From: Dugong dugon
Lineage: Eukaryota; Chordata; Mammalia; Sirenia; Dugongidae
Assembly: GCA_030035585.1 (NCBI GenBank)
Contig: CM057480.1
Span: 7,061,001-7,125,000, forward strand
Direction of reading: 5' to 3'
Length of the DNA stretch: 64,000 bases
Each line of letters opens with the position of its first letter. Positions within the stretch are counted from its first letter, which is position 1. The notes below the pieces were generated by a model. That model was given only the letters and a program-made list of their open reading frames with translations, did not search any database and was not told where the DNA came from. Below are positions 45,007 to 57,479 of the stretch, piece by piece. A program made the position numbers and the translations under genes.

Positions 45007-47000
45007 GTTGTTGTTAGTTGCCATCCAGTTGGCTCCAACTCATGGTGACCTTATGTACAACAGAATGAAACACTGCACAGTCCTGCACCATCTTCATGAT
45101 TGTTGGTATGTTGTGGCTACGGTGTCAATCCATCTCATTGAAGGTTTCCCTTGTTTTCACTGACCCTCTACTTTACCAAACATGATGTACTTTTCTAAAG
45201 ACTGATCTTTCCTGTTGACATATCCAAAGTAAATGAGCCCAAGTCTCACCGTCATCTTTGTTTCTAAAGATCATTCTGGCTGTACTTCTTCCAAGACTAA
45301 TTTGTTCATTCTTCTGGCAGTCCATAGTATAATCAGAGGTGGGGCCAAGATGGCTGAGTAGTCAGACGCTTACGGTGGTCCCTCTTACAACAAAGACCCA
45401 AAAACACAAGTGAATCAATTATATATGACAATCTAGGAGCCCTGAACATCAAAGGCAAAGTTGAGGAATTGGACTGAGTGGCAGCAGGAGGGACAGACAG
45501 CTCAGAAGCAGTAAGGAGTTGTCGGACCTGACCTGGCGGGAACCGGCGTCCTGTGGGCTGGATTGGCTAGGGTGTGCAGTGAGGCGGGCAGTGGTGTTTA
45601 GGATGCATTTTCCACGTTGGGAGAGACCGAGTGGCAGAGAGTCTGCTCAGGCCTCCAGAGCCAGTGAAAAGCAGCGCTCAACTGGCAAAAGGTAAATACG
45701 TGTATTTAACCTACCACGTGAATAAAAAAACACCCCTTTGGGAAGAACCTCTCTCCCATTTATCTGCTCCCTCCCCACTCTGCACCAGGTCCTGGACTGG
45801 CTTGAGCAACTGCCTCATCCCCTGGGCTGAAAGTAGGACTGGTCAGGTGCCCTGAGCCATTCTTCCGACCTTGGGGAGGGAGCAAATTAGGAAAAAGTAA
45901 TCTGCTGGCTCCTCTAAGCTGGAAACTCAGGGCAGGCACAGTTCCTTTGCCTAGGCACAGGCATAAGGGATCCACAGACGTTGAATGCCTTTCACCCCTG
46001 CATAGAACTGTGTGGGCCCATTTCAACAGTGTAGGCCCTCATTAGCATAGTACAACAGGGTATACACCTAAAGCCTAACTTCACTGCAACAGCTGTATAG
46101 TGGAGTGGAGGTTTGTGACATTTGATACCACTCTGCCCATTAAGCAAGGTCCTCACCCATATCAGGGGCCTGAGGACTGGTGGCTCCACCCATGCCACCT
46201 GTAACAGGGGTCCAAGAATAAGTGGTGCCTCCCAGTCCTTAGAGCCAACAGCATTGGGTGCCCGTAGTACAACTGCAAAACCTACATGCTCTAGGGAACA
46301 GGGACATGCTTTCCTCCCAGACACTCAGGGGCAGCTACCAGCCCCCTGCCTTGCTCAGTGCATGACCCCCTACTGCAGCCTGATACCTGTGCCTACTCCA
46401 ATCACCCCTGTCCGTCTAGGACTGTAGGTGAGAGCCTGCACCACATACTTGGTGACCGACTATCTGGACACTTGAGCTGAATCCATACAAGAAAAGTAAA
46501 TGGACTCCTGGGCTCACATACCTAGTAACAGATCTAACCACCTGGTGATAGGACGTTAGAGCTTCAAAGGTGCCAATAATCAAACTAGCTCACACGAGCA
46601 GCCTATTTGGACATATCAAAACAAAACAAAACAAGAAGCTAGGACACAGTAAGCAAACATAAAATAAATATGATAACTTATTTTATTGATGGCTTAGACA
46701 CAACAGTCAATATCAAATCACATAAAGAGGCAGACCATGATGGCTTCAGCAAGTCCCCAAAACAGAGAATCAAGAAATTTTCTGAAGGAAGAGAACTTCT
46801 TAGAATTACCGGAGGTAGAATACAAAAGATTAATTAATATACAGAACTCTTCAAGAGATCAGGCAAAATGCAGAACAAGCCAAGGAACACACAGACATAG
46901 TATAATCAATATTCTTCACCAACACCACAATTTGAATGCTTCAATTCTTCTCTGGCCTTCCTTTTTCATTGTCCAGCTTTCACATGTATATGAGATGATT
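45007..47000 (-). mobile_element. RTE-class LINE split by an L1 insertion
   Basis: RTE 3' end at 45007-45334 resumes at 46908-47000 ('aatattcttcaccaacacca'). Removing the L1 and one duplicated 12-mer restores a continuous RTE. An AfroSINE abuts at 47000. Confidence 0.92.
45335..46895 (+). mobile_element. L1 with intact 5' end but 3' truncated after the ORF1 start
   Basis: Begins 'agaggtggggccaagatgg', the usual L1 5' start, continues through ~1.4 kb of 5' UTR and ends about 50 codons into ORF1 (start at 46737 or 46740; MASASPQNRESRNFLKEENF). It has no ORF2, 3' UTR or poly-A. A perfect duplication catagtataatc flanks it (45323-45334 and 46896-46907), so it is a genuine insertion. Confidence 0.9.
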
Positions 47001-47166
47001 AAACCTATTGCTGTTGAGCTGATTCAGACTCATAGTGACCCTACAGAGTCCTTATAGGACAGAGTAGAACTGCCCCATAGAGTTTCCAAGGAGGGGCTAG
47101 TAGATTCAAACTGCTGACCTTTTGATTAGCAGCTGTAGCTCTTAACCACTATGCCACCAGGGTTCC
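47000..47166 (-). mobile_element. AfroSINE inside RTE
   Basis: Antisense copy with a small internal duplication ('accctacagagtccttatag'). Inserted at 'tatgagatgat', with 'catgaggtgatg' on the far side as an imperfect duplication. Confidence 0.9.
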
Positions 47167-47909
47167 ATGAGGTGATGAGGTTCTGGTAAAAGTACTAGAT
47201 GCCTCAATACAAACCCACCCCAGGTTCTGCAAACAAAGATTTTCAGCGGCTGGCCTCTGAGGCCGGGCCACCAGGGTGTGCCATCTTTAGGGTGGCACAG
47301 GCCGATTATTACAAGGCCTTCTTGTCTATTATTTGCTCACGTGGCAACTTGGTGTCTTTCAAATGGAAACAGAAAGAATACAGAGATGGCAGCTAATCCT
47401 ATTCACTCAGATGGTTTAAACATCCAGTTCCCAGAGTATGCCAATTTTACTTCAATGAATTTTAAGAAATCAGTGAAGAAGGTTGACGTATTACAGAGGT
47501 TGACATAAGAGCCAGTCGGGGTCAGTAAACACTTTGTGAGCTCCTGCTCCAGGCCAGGCACAGCAGTGGGGGCTCAGGGTACAAAGGTAAACGAGGCTTG
47601 GGGTCCCTGCACCTGAGGAATTCACCATCTAGGGTGAGAGACAAACAAAATCCAGTTCTTTCTCCTTCACCAGGGGTTGATAAACTACAGCCTGTAGTCC
47701 ACGTGTCTGTTTTGTTCAGCCCAAGAACACAGCCATGCTCTTTTGTTTATGTATTATCTATGGCTATTTTTGTGCCACAGCATCAGAATATGTAAAATAT
47801 TTACTCTCTAGCCCTTTACAGTAAAAGTTTACTGATTCCCATTCTTTGCCATCACATGGATATATACATACTTTGCACCAAGATATATACACACATGTAC
47901 ATATACACC
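47167..47909. other. Unassigned intron 1 sequence, L2-like at about 47520-47640
   Basis: 'gctccaggccaggcacagca' is L2-like. No exon. Confidence 0.4.
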
Positions 47910-48114
47910 TAGGAGTCCCTGAGTGTGCAAATGGTTAAGTACGCTACTAGTCGAAACGTTGGCAGTTTGAACCCACTCAGAGGTGCCTTGGAAGACAGGC
48001 CTGGTGATCTGCTTCTGAAAGGTCACGGCCTTGGAAACCCTACGGAGCAGTTCTGCTCTGCACACATGGGGTCGCTGTGAGTCAGAGTCAACTAGATGAT
48101 GACAACAACAATAA
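47910..48114 (+). mobile_element. AfroSINE, older long form
   Basis: 'aggagtccctgagtgtgcaa' head, 'gaggtgccttggaagacagg' block, and tail 'tagatgatgacaacaacaat' close to an RTE tail. Confidence 0.9.
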
Positions 48115-49139
48115 CGTATATCTGCACATGCACTCCTATTTTTGTTCCTTGCATTTTCCAAGTAAGGCAGGTTATTAATACACTGAGCCAGAGAAGACAA
48201 TAGGGCAGGTGAGGCTACCCCTTCCGTGAACCATCAAGCTGACTGCTCCCTGCATCTGCTGAATACTGTCTTTACAGAGTCAAGGGGATCTTTAAGCTGC
48301 CATCTCCGCTCCTATTCTGTTCAGCAAGCATGGCAGCCTTTCCCATGTATCCACTAGAGGGTAGCCAAACACTGCCTATGATAGATTAAGGAGCTAGAAC
48401 CAGCGTGCTTGCTGTTCATCTGTCTGGGTTAATTCCTACACTTAAAAAAAACCACACATTCCAGAGGTGACAGGATGTGGAAGAACAAACTCAACTCTCT
48501 CCCATTAGAACCAGACGTTGCCAGGGGAACAGATCTAACAAGAAGTATAGCCAGCTGGCTGAGATAAGGATGAATTAATGGAAAAACTCTGAAGGGCGCA
48601 TTTAATTCACAAGTTCGTAGCCTTCTCCTTGTGCCCCTGCAAAGTTTTTACTGACATGTGTTTACAAAAGGGACTGCAGACCATTGACCAGAACAGCAAG
48701 GGCCTCTGACCTGGTCACTCTCTCCAAGCACTTGACCTCTCTGGGCCTCTGCTTCCCGGTTTGGGAAATGGGAGGGTGTGATCAGATCATCAGTTCTCAA
48801 GTGGGAGTGAGGGGCCTGCACCTAGGAGGAGCCTATCAGAATCACCCGGGAGGATTTCAAACCACTTGGTCTTCTTCCTACTTTTAAACACACTGTGAGG
48901 GTGGGTGTCTCCCTCTGGCCCTCCCCAGTCCCTTCTCAAGCACCACCCTAGGAGCCCCATGGGTGCTCCAGGGCAGAACAAAGGTGTCGCTAGTCATTCA
49001 TGACTTAACATTGCTCTTGCTTAGGACTCTAGTCTGACAATCTATGGTCAACTAAAGACCCGCACTGAGGCAATACCGCAGGACCTGGATATTCCCAGCA
49101 GGCAATGGGAGGGAAATCTACATACTGGGCCAACCACGT
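48115..49139. other. Unassigned intron 1 sequence with a MIR-like core at about 48700-48785
   Basis: 'cttgacctctctgggcctct' is MIR-like. Nothing else is recognised. Confidence 0.4.
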
Positions 49140-49675
49140 GTGGTGGTTTTAAAATATGTACGCAAATTCTTTGACTCCTCCCTTTGAAGGTGAAATTCAA
49201 TTTCCCTCCTCTTAAAGGTAGGCTGGACTTAATGACTTCTGGTGAATAGAAGGTGGTGGAAGATGATACTATGTAACTTGGGAGGCTAGGTCATAAAAAG
49301 GATACAGCTTCCCCTTGGCTGTGTTGATCTTGGATCACTGGTCTAGGGGAAGCTAGCTGCCATGTTGTGAGGACACCCAAGCCGTCCTGTGGAGAAGAAC
49401 TGAGGCCTCCCACCAAAAGCCGCAACCAACTTACCAAGCCATGTGAGTAAAGCACCTTGGAAGTATATCCTCCAGCCTCAGTCAAGCCTTAAATGACTGC
49501 AGCCCTGGCTAACATCTGACTGAGCCTCATGAAAACACGTGAGCTAAAACTACCTAGCCAAGTTGATCTTGAATTCCCGATCCACAGAAATTGTGAGCGA
49601 TGATAAATATTTACTACAGTTTTAAGCTACTAAGTTTTGGGGTAAATTACTGCACAGCAATAGATATAGTATAGC
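49140..49675 (+). mobile_element. MLT1-type MaLR LTR
   Basis: 'aaattctttgactcctccct' near the start, then 'ctggctaacatctgactgag', 'gatccacagaaattgtgagc' and 'aagctactaagttttggggt', the ordered hallmarks of an MLT1 LTR. Confidence 0.85.
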
Positions 49676-50565
49676 CAGGATGACAGTAACTGTCTCCTCT
49701 AACTACCACCATTAGCATCTGTATAGGATATCAGCCATTACATCATGCTCATATCCATTTAGCCACATATAGCCTTATGATGAAGATATGAAAATCCCCA
49801 TTGCAGAAAGGGAGACTAAAGCTACCCCAGTGAAAGGTCATGTTTGAAGCCATATTCTACCAAGCTGGCAAAGCCATAGCTTAAAGTCAGGTTCAAAGAC
49901 TCCTTTCTGCTAAAGAACCTGGTCTCCCAGCACTGCCTATAGGTCCACAGTTCCATTTGAGGTCAAGGTAAAACCGTATAAGGCTTAGTCTGCGCTGACT
50001 CCACTTATCAGGTCCCCTGAAGGGATCGTTCGGAGGGTGACCTGCTTTGATCTGAGGCAGCCCCACCCCTACCCTCCCACTTCAGAGTGCCAGGAGGTGG
50101 GAAGTCATACAAAAATGTTGCGACACTGTTGTAAACTCATGTCAATAATTTTGACGACTGGGGGTCAATAATTTTGACGACTGGGGGTCAAAAGTCACAC
50201 GGCCTTCCTTTAATGCTCATCTCAAAAGATCTGAAATCAAAACCAAACTATGGGGACTGTGAAATGTTTCCCTCCACCAAAGATGCCTCTTGCGTGCCCC
50301 ACAGCTGCCAGGTGGGATAAGCCACATCCTCAGGGCGGGAAGTGCTGTCCTCGAGGCAGAAGGCTCTCCAGCTCTCTGTCTAGCTGCTGTTTCCTAGAGT
50401 CTGTTGTTCCTCCTGTCTGCTCACGCTCCTGATGCTTACCTGCCTGGAGTGCAGGAAATAAGACAGTGCTTCCTGTGTGAGCAAGAGTTCTGACCTCTCA
50501 CCCTGCAGGTCTCCCTGCTTCCGTGGAGCTGAAAGGGCCCCTGAAGCTGAGACGGACAATGTTCT
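49676..50565. other. Unassigned intron 1 sequence with a short 23-bp tandem repeat
   Basis: Contains the small repeat at 50141-50195. No exon or element recognised. Confidence 0.4.
50141..50195. repeat. 23-bp tandem repeat, two perfect units plus part
   Basis: Unit begins gtcaataattttgacgac, at 50141 and 50164, with a partial third at 50187. Each unit contains the inverted pair gtcaa/ttgac. Confidence 0.95.
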
Positions 50566-50772
50566 GTTGTGAGCCATAAGGCTTTCATTGGCTAATTTTC
50601 AGAAGTAGATTGCCAGGCCTTTCTTCCTCATTTCAGTCTGGAAGCTCCGCTGAAAACTCTTCACCATGGGTGACCCTGCTGGTATTTGATAAACTGGTGA
50701 CAGAGCTTCCAGTATCAAAGCAACACTTAAGCCACCACAGTGCGACAAACTGACAGAGGAGTGGTGGTTACT
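50566..50772 (-). mobile_element. tRNA-Gly-like SINE, diverged
   Basis: 'gccataaggctttcattggc', 'gccaggcctttcttcctcat' and 'cagtctggaagctccgctga' match 22924-23264; the end is rearranged, with a partly repeated middle. Confidence 0.7.
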
Positions 50773-50955
50773 GATAACCGGCTCCTCGATTAATGTGAAA
50801 GAAAAAGAATCCGCGTGGAGGAAGAGACCAATTTGCCGTATCACTGAAACTCGTCAAGGCAGCTTCCCCTATGGATACATTCCACGCTTCAGTCTTTTTG
50901 ACCTGCTATGTAAAAAAATGAAATTTCTACCTGCATTCAGGACAAGGTCAGGCCA

Positions 50956-51110
50956 ACCAAAAAACCAAACCCGTTGCCACTGTGTCAATTCCGACTCCTC
51001 GTGACCTTACGGGACAGAGTAGAACTGCCCCCTGGGGTTTCCAAGGAGGGGCTGGTGGATTCGTACTGCCGACCTTTTGGTTAGCAGCTGAGCTCTTACC
51101 CATTGTGCCA
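50956..51110 (-). mobile_element. AfroSINE, head truncated
   Basis: Antisense from 'accaaacccgttgccactgt' to 'cattgtgcca'; the last ~12 head bases are missing. Confidence 0.92.
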
Positions 51111-51987
51111 CAGCTTATACAATTAGGCAGATGGGAACGGAAACCTCCGTTCACCTTCCAAAATCCCCTTGTTTGCTGAATCCACTGTTTCTCTGCTAAG
51201 AAAAATACAAGGGGATACTTTCTACAATTGCTCTTGGGAGTCTCAAATTCAAACTTCATTGCAGGAGGTTAAAAACCCAAACCCTGAGGCAATCCAAGTA
51301 CAAAACTTGCTCAAGAATAAACTTTTTTGGGGGCAGATAATGAATTCTAAAACAAGCCAGCCGTTTTTCTTCAGACTCAGACAAATGGTTAACTTAAACA
51401 CCACCATCCAGAAGCAACCAGAAAGAACCACATTCTCTCTGCTACGGCTCACAGAGCTTCAGCAGGAGACCCCGAGAAACTAACTAGTCTGAGGGCTGAG
51501 CAGGAGATACACTGAGGTGTCTGGAATTGTCCAGATTCTCAGGGTGGAGTACAGTGCGATGTTTGACCACGGCATCCTCTCCAAGCATGCTAACCGCAGA
51601 CCTAGGCTGAGATGAGCCGGAGTTTGAGCCCACATAGCCCTTCTCATGAGCTTCACATTCCCACCAGCATCCAGAAGCTCAGCAAGCCTTAGCTTTGCTG
51701 TGGGAAGCAGCAGAGCTTCCAATGTGGAGGAGCAATGGCTCAAACACTGTCCTTCTGCCATGTTGCCCAGCTCTGCTCTGCTCGGACTTTGATTCCACGT
51801 GATCCCCAATTGTTTGGTCAAGGGCTCTTCAGGGTAGTAATACGTCAGATTCAGCGTGTGCATCCCAACAACTTAAAGAAGTCTGATAACTTTGTTTTTA
51901 ATAATAAGAACACTATATTTGTGATAGAAAACTTGGAAAATCCAGAAAAGCATTAAGAAAACAAGAACCAAACCATTCATATTCTGT
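51111..51987. other. Unassigned intron 1 sequence
   Basis: Open frames of 104 (51169-51483, plus) and 127 codons (51480-51863, minus) have no recognisable domain, no splice context and no repeat match. No gene called. Confidence 0.35.
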
Positions 51988-52580
51988 AACTCTGATCCAC
52001 AATCAACACCCATGGAAGCAGCAGTCAAGAAATCAAAACACCCATCGTATTGGATAAATCTGCTGCAAAAGATCTCTTTAAAGTGTTAAAAAGCAAAGAT
52101 ATCACCTTGAAGACTAAGGTGGGCCTGACCCAAGCCATGGTGTTTTCAATCGCCTCACGTACATGTGAAAGCTGGACGATGAATAAGGAAGACTGAAGAA
52201 AAACTGACGCCTTTGAATTGTGGTGTTGGTGAAGAATATTGAATATCCCATGGACTGCGAGAAGAACAAACAAATCTGTCTTGGAAGAAGGGCAGCCAGC
52301 ATGCTCCTTAGAAGCAAGGATGGCGAGACAACATCTCACATACTCTGGATGTGTTATCAGGAGGGATCAGTCCCTGGAGAACGACATCGTGCTTGGTAAA
52401 GTAGAGGGTCAGCGAAACAGAGGAAGACCCTCAACAGGATGGACTGACAAAGTGGCTGCAACAATGGGCTCATGTATAACAACAACTGTGAGGATGGTGA
52501 GGGACTGGGCAGTGTTTCGTTCTGTTGTACACAGGGTCGCTATGGGTGGTGATTGACTCGATGGCACCTAACAACAACTA
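51988..52580 (+). mobile_element. RTE-class LINE C-terminal region and 3' end
   Basis: Reads through 'gcaaaagatctctttaaagt', TKVGLTQAMVFSIAS-type sequence and RQHLTYSGCVIRRDQ to the tail 'gatggcacctaacaacaact'. Several frame breaks. Confidence 0.92.
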
Positions 52581-52689
52581 CTGCTAATACTTGGTGAAGG
52601 TGCTTAAAATGTTTGAGTTTTTTCTAATATAAACCATTAGGAACATATTTCTTACCTTACAGTGTTGTTGTAAGAATTAAGGTCTGGTA

Positions 52690-53480
52690 TTTGTTTTTAG
52701 TATATTTAGAGTTGTGAACAGCACCACAATCCATTTTAAAACATTTTCATCACCACAAAAAGCAATGCTATACCCATTAAGAGTCACTCGTCATTTTCCT
52801 TCAGCCTCACCTCACCCCCCAGCCCTAGGCTGCCATTAATCTATTTCCTGTCTCTATAGATTTGCCTATTCTAGACATTTCATATAATTGGAAGCACACA
52901 CTACGTAGCCTTCTGTAACTGGCTTCTTTCACTTAGCATGCTGTTTTCAATGTTCATCTGTATCATAGCATACATCAGTACTTCATTTCTCATTACGGCT
53001 GACTAATATTCCATTGTATGGAGATACTACATTTTGTTTATCCATTCATCTGCCGATGGACACTTGGGTTGTTTCCAATTTTTGGCTCCTGTTAGTAGTG
53101 CTATGGACATTTGTGTAAAAGTTTTTGTGTGGACAGATGTTTTCGATTTCCTTGGGTATATGTCTAGGTGTGAATTGCTAGGTCGTCGGTAACTCTGTGT
53201 TTAGCCTTTGAGAAGTTACCAGGCTGTACCATTTTACATTCCCATCAGCAATGAATGAGAGTTCTAATTTCTCCTAATTCTCACCAATGCTTGTTATTCT
53301 CTGTCTTTTTTTATCTTAGCTATATCCTAGTGGATGTGAAGTAGTATGTTACTATGGTTTTCATTTGCATTTCCCTGATGGCTAATGATGTTGAGTGTCT
53401 TTTCACGTCCTTACTGGTAATTTGGATAACTTCTTTGGAGAAGTGTCTATTTAGATTCTTTTTCCATTTTTAAATTAGGT
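52690..53480 (-). mobile_element. Old L1 3' region, antisense
   Basis: 'attttcatcaccacaaaaag', 'tttgcctattctagacattt' and 'gatggctaatgatgttgagt' in order. About 0.8 kb, no frame. Confidence 0.88.
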
Positions 53481-53664
53481 TTTTTTTTTATTATGATTGA
53501 GTTTTAAGAGTATGTTTTAGTTTTTAAATGTGATAGCAATATTTTCCTTCCAATATCTTTTAAAAATACAATTACAGTTTTAATGTAGGTATTACTATTT
53601 TAAAAGTTCTTTTCCTTTAAGATGTTATTAAGTTGCTGTAAATCAAAGTGTATTTTGAAAGTCT

Positions 53665-53853
53665 TAAAAAAAAAAACCAAACTCACTGCCGTCGAATCAA
53701 TTCTGACTTATAGCAACCTCATAGAGTTTCTAAGGCTGTAAACCTCTATGGAAGCAGACCGCCACATCTTTCTTCCACAGAGCTGCTGGTGATTTTGAAC
53801 CACTGACCTGGTTAGCAGTCAAGCACCTTAACCACTGTGCCAACAGGGTTCCT
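53665..53853 (-). mobile_element. AfroSINE, long form
   Basis: Antisense; imperfect duplication ttgaaagtctta / ttgagagcctta around it. Confidence 0.88.
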
Positions 53854-54484
53854 TTGAGAGCCTTAGAGAAAAGCTATTCACAAAAGAAATCATAAAATCC
53901 TATTTAGGAGAATAATCACTTTCTAATCTAGTTTTTTGTAAACTTGAGTCTTCCTGGATTGCTTCTATTTTTTTTAAATTGTAATTTAGATGAAGGTTTA
54001 CAGAATGCATAGTTTCTCATTAAACAGTTAGTACACATATTGTTTTATGACAATGGTTAACAACCCCATGACATGTCAACACTGTCCCTTCGCAACCTTG
54101 GGTTCCCTATGACCAGCTTTCCTGTACCCTCCTGCCTTCTAGTCCTTGTCCCTGGACTGCTGTGCCCCATTAATCTTGTTTTGTTTTATGGGGCTGTCTA
54201 ATCTTTGGCTGAATGGTGAACCTTGGGAGTGACTTCATTACTGCGCTAAAAGGGTGTCTGGGGGCCATACTCTTGGGGTTTCTCCAGTCTCTGTCAGGCC
54301 AGTAAGTCTGGTCTTTTTTTGTGAGTTAGAATTTTGTTCTACATTTTTCTCCAGCTCTGTCCAGGACCCTCTATTGTGATCCCAGTCAGAGCAGTCAGTG
54401 GTGGTAGCTGGGAACCATCTAGTTGTACTGGACTCAGCCTGGTGGAGGCTGTGGTAGTTCTGCATCCTACTTTGTTGAGTGGCA

Positions 54485-55125
54485 TCTGGGGTCTTAAAAG
54501 CTTGCAAGCGGGCATCTAAGATGCATCAATTGGTCCCAGCCACCAGGAGTAAAGGAGAATGAAGAACACCAAAGACACAAGGAAAGTAGTAGCCCAAGAG
54601 ACAGAAAGGGCCACGTAAACCAGAGACTTCATTAGCCTGAGGCCAGAAGAACTAGTTGGTACCTAGCTAACACCAATGACTGCCCTAACAGGGAACACAA
54701 CAGAGAGTCCTGGATGGAGCAGGAGAAAGGTGCAGTGCAGAACTCAAATTCTAGTAAGAAGACTAGACTTATAATGGTCTGACTGAGACAGGAGGTACCT
54801 CAGAAAGCATGGCCCCTGGATTCTCTATCAGCCCAGAACTAAAACAATTTCCGAGGCCAACTCTTCAGACAGGGACTGGACTGGACTGCGGGGCATAAAG
54901 TAACACTCGTGAAGAGTGTGCCTCTTAGCTCAAGAAGATAGAAGAGACTAAACAGGCAGTTTCTCTCTGGAGGTGAGATGGGAAGGCAGAGAGGGTTAGG
55001 AGCTGGTTAAATGGACATGAGGAATCAGGGGTGGAAAGGAGGAGCGGCCTGTCACAGTATGGGGAGAACAATTAGAGTCATATAACAATGTATGTATAAA
55101 TTTTTGTATGGGAAAAAATTTTTTT
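54485..55125 (+). mobile_element. Inverted L1 3' UTR piece inside the larger L1
   Basis: Sense 3' UTR from 'ggggtcttaaaagcttgcaa' to 'gtatgtataaatttttgtat' and an A-rich end. Opposite to the surrounding L1, and head-to-head with the antisense 3' UTR at 53971-54480. No target duplication of its own was found. Confidence 0.85.
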
Positions 55126-55129
55126 AAAA

Positions 55130-57055
55130 AAAGAATGATGTTGGCTGTTTGTTTTGCACAGATGCCCTTTATTATGTTGAGAAATTTCCCTTCTACACCT
55201 ATTTTATTGAGTCTTTATCAGGAATGGGCGTTGGATTTTGTTGAATGCATTTTCTGCATCAATGGAGATGATCATGTGACTCTTTTCTTTCCTTTTATTT
55301 AGGTGGTGGATTGTGTTGATTGATTTTCTAATGTTGAACCATCCTTGCTTACCTGGTGTGAATCCTACTTGGTCGTGGTCAATTAGTTTTTTGATACGAT
55401 GCTGAATTCTATTGGCTAGAATTTTGCTGAGAATTTTTGCACCTATATTCATGAGAGATGTTGGTCTTAATTATCTTTTTGTGTGGCTTCTTTGCCTGGT
55501 TTTGGTATCAGGGTTATGCTGGCTTCATAGAATGAATCTGGAAGTGTTGCTTCCTTTTCTATATTCTGAAATAGTTTGAGTAGTACTGGTATAAGCTCTT
55601 CTCTGAATGTTTGGTAGAATTCTCCAGTGAAGCCATCTGGGCCAGGGCTTTTTTTTGTTGGGAGTTTTTTTGTTTTGTTTTGTTTTTAATCACCTTTTCA
55701 ATCTCTTCTCCTGTTATGGGTCTGTGCGGATTTTCAACATCACTTTGTGACAGTTTAGGTAGGTATTATATTTCTAGAAATTTGTCCATTTCCTCTAGGT
55801 TTTAAAATTTGTTGGAGTATAGTTTTTCATAATACTCTTATAATACTTTTTATTTCAGTTGGTCTGTTGTAATGTCCCCCATTTCATTTCTTATTTGGGT
55901 TATTTGTGTCCTCTCCTGTTTTTCTTCTCTGGCCAGTGGTTTTTCGATTTTGTTGATTCTTTCAAAGAACCAACTTTTGGTTTTGTTGATTCTTTCTACT
56001 GTTTTTCTATTCTCGATTTATTTCTGCTCTGATCATTATTATTTCCTTTCTTCTGGTGGCTGTGGGCTTTTTTTTGCTGTTCTCTATTTGTTTGAGTTGT
56101 GTAGTTAATGTTTTGATTTTGTTCCTTCTTTTTTGATGTGTGCATCTATTGCTATAAATTGTCCTCTGAGGACTGCCTTTGCTGTGTCCCAAAGGTTTTG
56201 GTACGATGTGTTTTCATTCTCATTTGATTCTAGGAATTTTTTGATTCCATCTCTGATTTCTTCTATTACCCAGTGATGTGTAAGCAGGGCATTATTCAGT
56301 TTCCATGTAATTGATTTTTTTCCTTGCTCTTTCTGTTGTTAATTTCTACCTTGATGGCATTGTGGTCAGAGAAGATACTTTATATTACCTCAACATTTTG
56401 AATCTTGTTGAGGATTGCTCTGTGGCCTAAGATGTGGTCTATTCTGGAGAACATTTTGTGTGCATTGGAAGAGAATGTGTACTTTGCAGCTGTAGGGTGG
56501 AGTGTTCTATATATGACTGTGAGGTCAAGTTGGGTGATCGTGCTCTTTAGGTCTTCTGTATCTTTGCTGAGTTTCTTTTTAGATGTCCTGTCCTTTACCG
56601 AGAGTGATGTGTTGAAGTCTCCTACTATTATTGTGGAACTGTCAATTTCTCTTTTCGGTTTTGTCAGAGTTTGTTTCTATATTTTGGAACCCTGTCATTG
56701 GGTGCATAGATGTTTATTATGGTTATGTCTTCATGATGGATCATCCCTTTGATCATTATATAGTGTCCTTCTTTGTCTTTTATGATGGATTTTGTTTTAA
56801 AGTCTATTTTATCTGAGATTAGTATTGCCACTCCTGCTCTTTTTTGGTAGTTGTTTGCTTGACACATTTTTTTCATCCTTTGATTTTTAAAAAATTTACA
56901 TCTTTGTTTCTAAGGAGTGTCTCCTGAAGACAGCATATTGATGGATCCTGTTTTTTTAATCCATTCTATCACTCTCCATCTCTTTATGGGTGCACTTAGG
57001 CCATTTATATTTAGTGTAATTATTGATAGGTGTGAGTTTATTGCTGCGATTTTAT
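55130..57055 (-). pseudogene. L1 ORF2 (endonuclease and first part of RT), decayed
   Basis: Minus-strand frames include endonuclease-region sequence with GVAILISDKIDFK and IINIYAPND (56664-56876) and RT sequence with [27 protein letters not shown] and [17 protein letters not shown] (55204-55452), where the RT motif Asp is visible. Between these the frame is interrupted by stops and shifts. Truncated before the catalytic YxDD motif. In an intact L1 this protein nicks target DNA and reverse-transcribes the RNA. Confidence 0.88.
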
Positions 57056-57479
57056 AGTGCTTTTTTTTTTTTTGGTGGTGCTGATGTTTTCTTTGTTCCT
57101 CTTACTCTCCTGTGCTGAGTTCCTTTTGTTTGTGGGTTTTTTTCATTTCTTTTGTTTTTGTAGGTTTTGTTTTTACTGAGACTTTATGTTTTTCCTCTTT
57201 ATTTTTATGGGTAGGTTTCTTAACTTTCTTTCTGGTCACCTTGAAATTTACCCTTATCTTCCTAAGTTTGAAGCAGTCTATTAGTACTTGGTATTGCCTT
57301 GTCTTCCCCTCCATTAGAAGCTTCTATACCTACACAGTTTATTCCCTCTTTTATTGTTCTGATGTTGTTGTCATTTACAGAGTAACTTCTCTGATTCCCC
57401 GTTGTATTTCTTTTGGTTTTGGATAGTCCTTGAGGGTTCATTTCCTAGATTGGTATCTGGCTGGTACAACCGTGTCCTA

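Noticed and set aside
53971..55125. Twin-priming inversion as the explanation for the head-to-head L1 3' UTRs
   Set aside because: Twin priming inverts a 5' part against a 3' part of one transcript; here both pieces are 3' UTRs of apparently different subfamilies.
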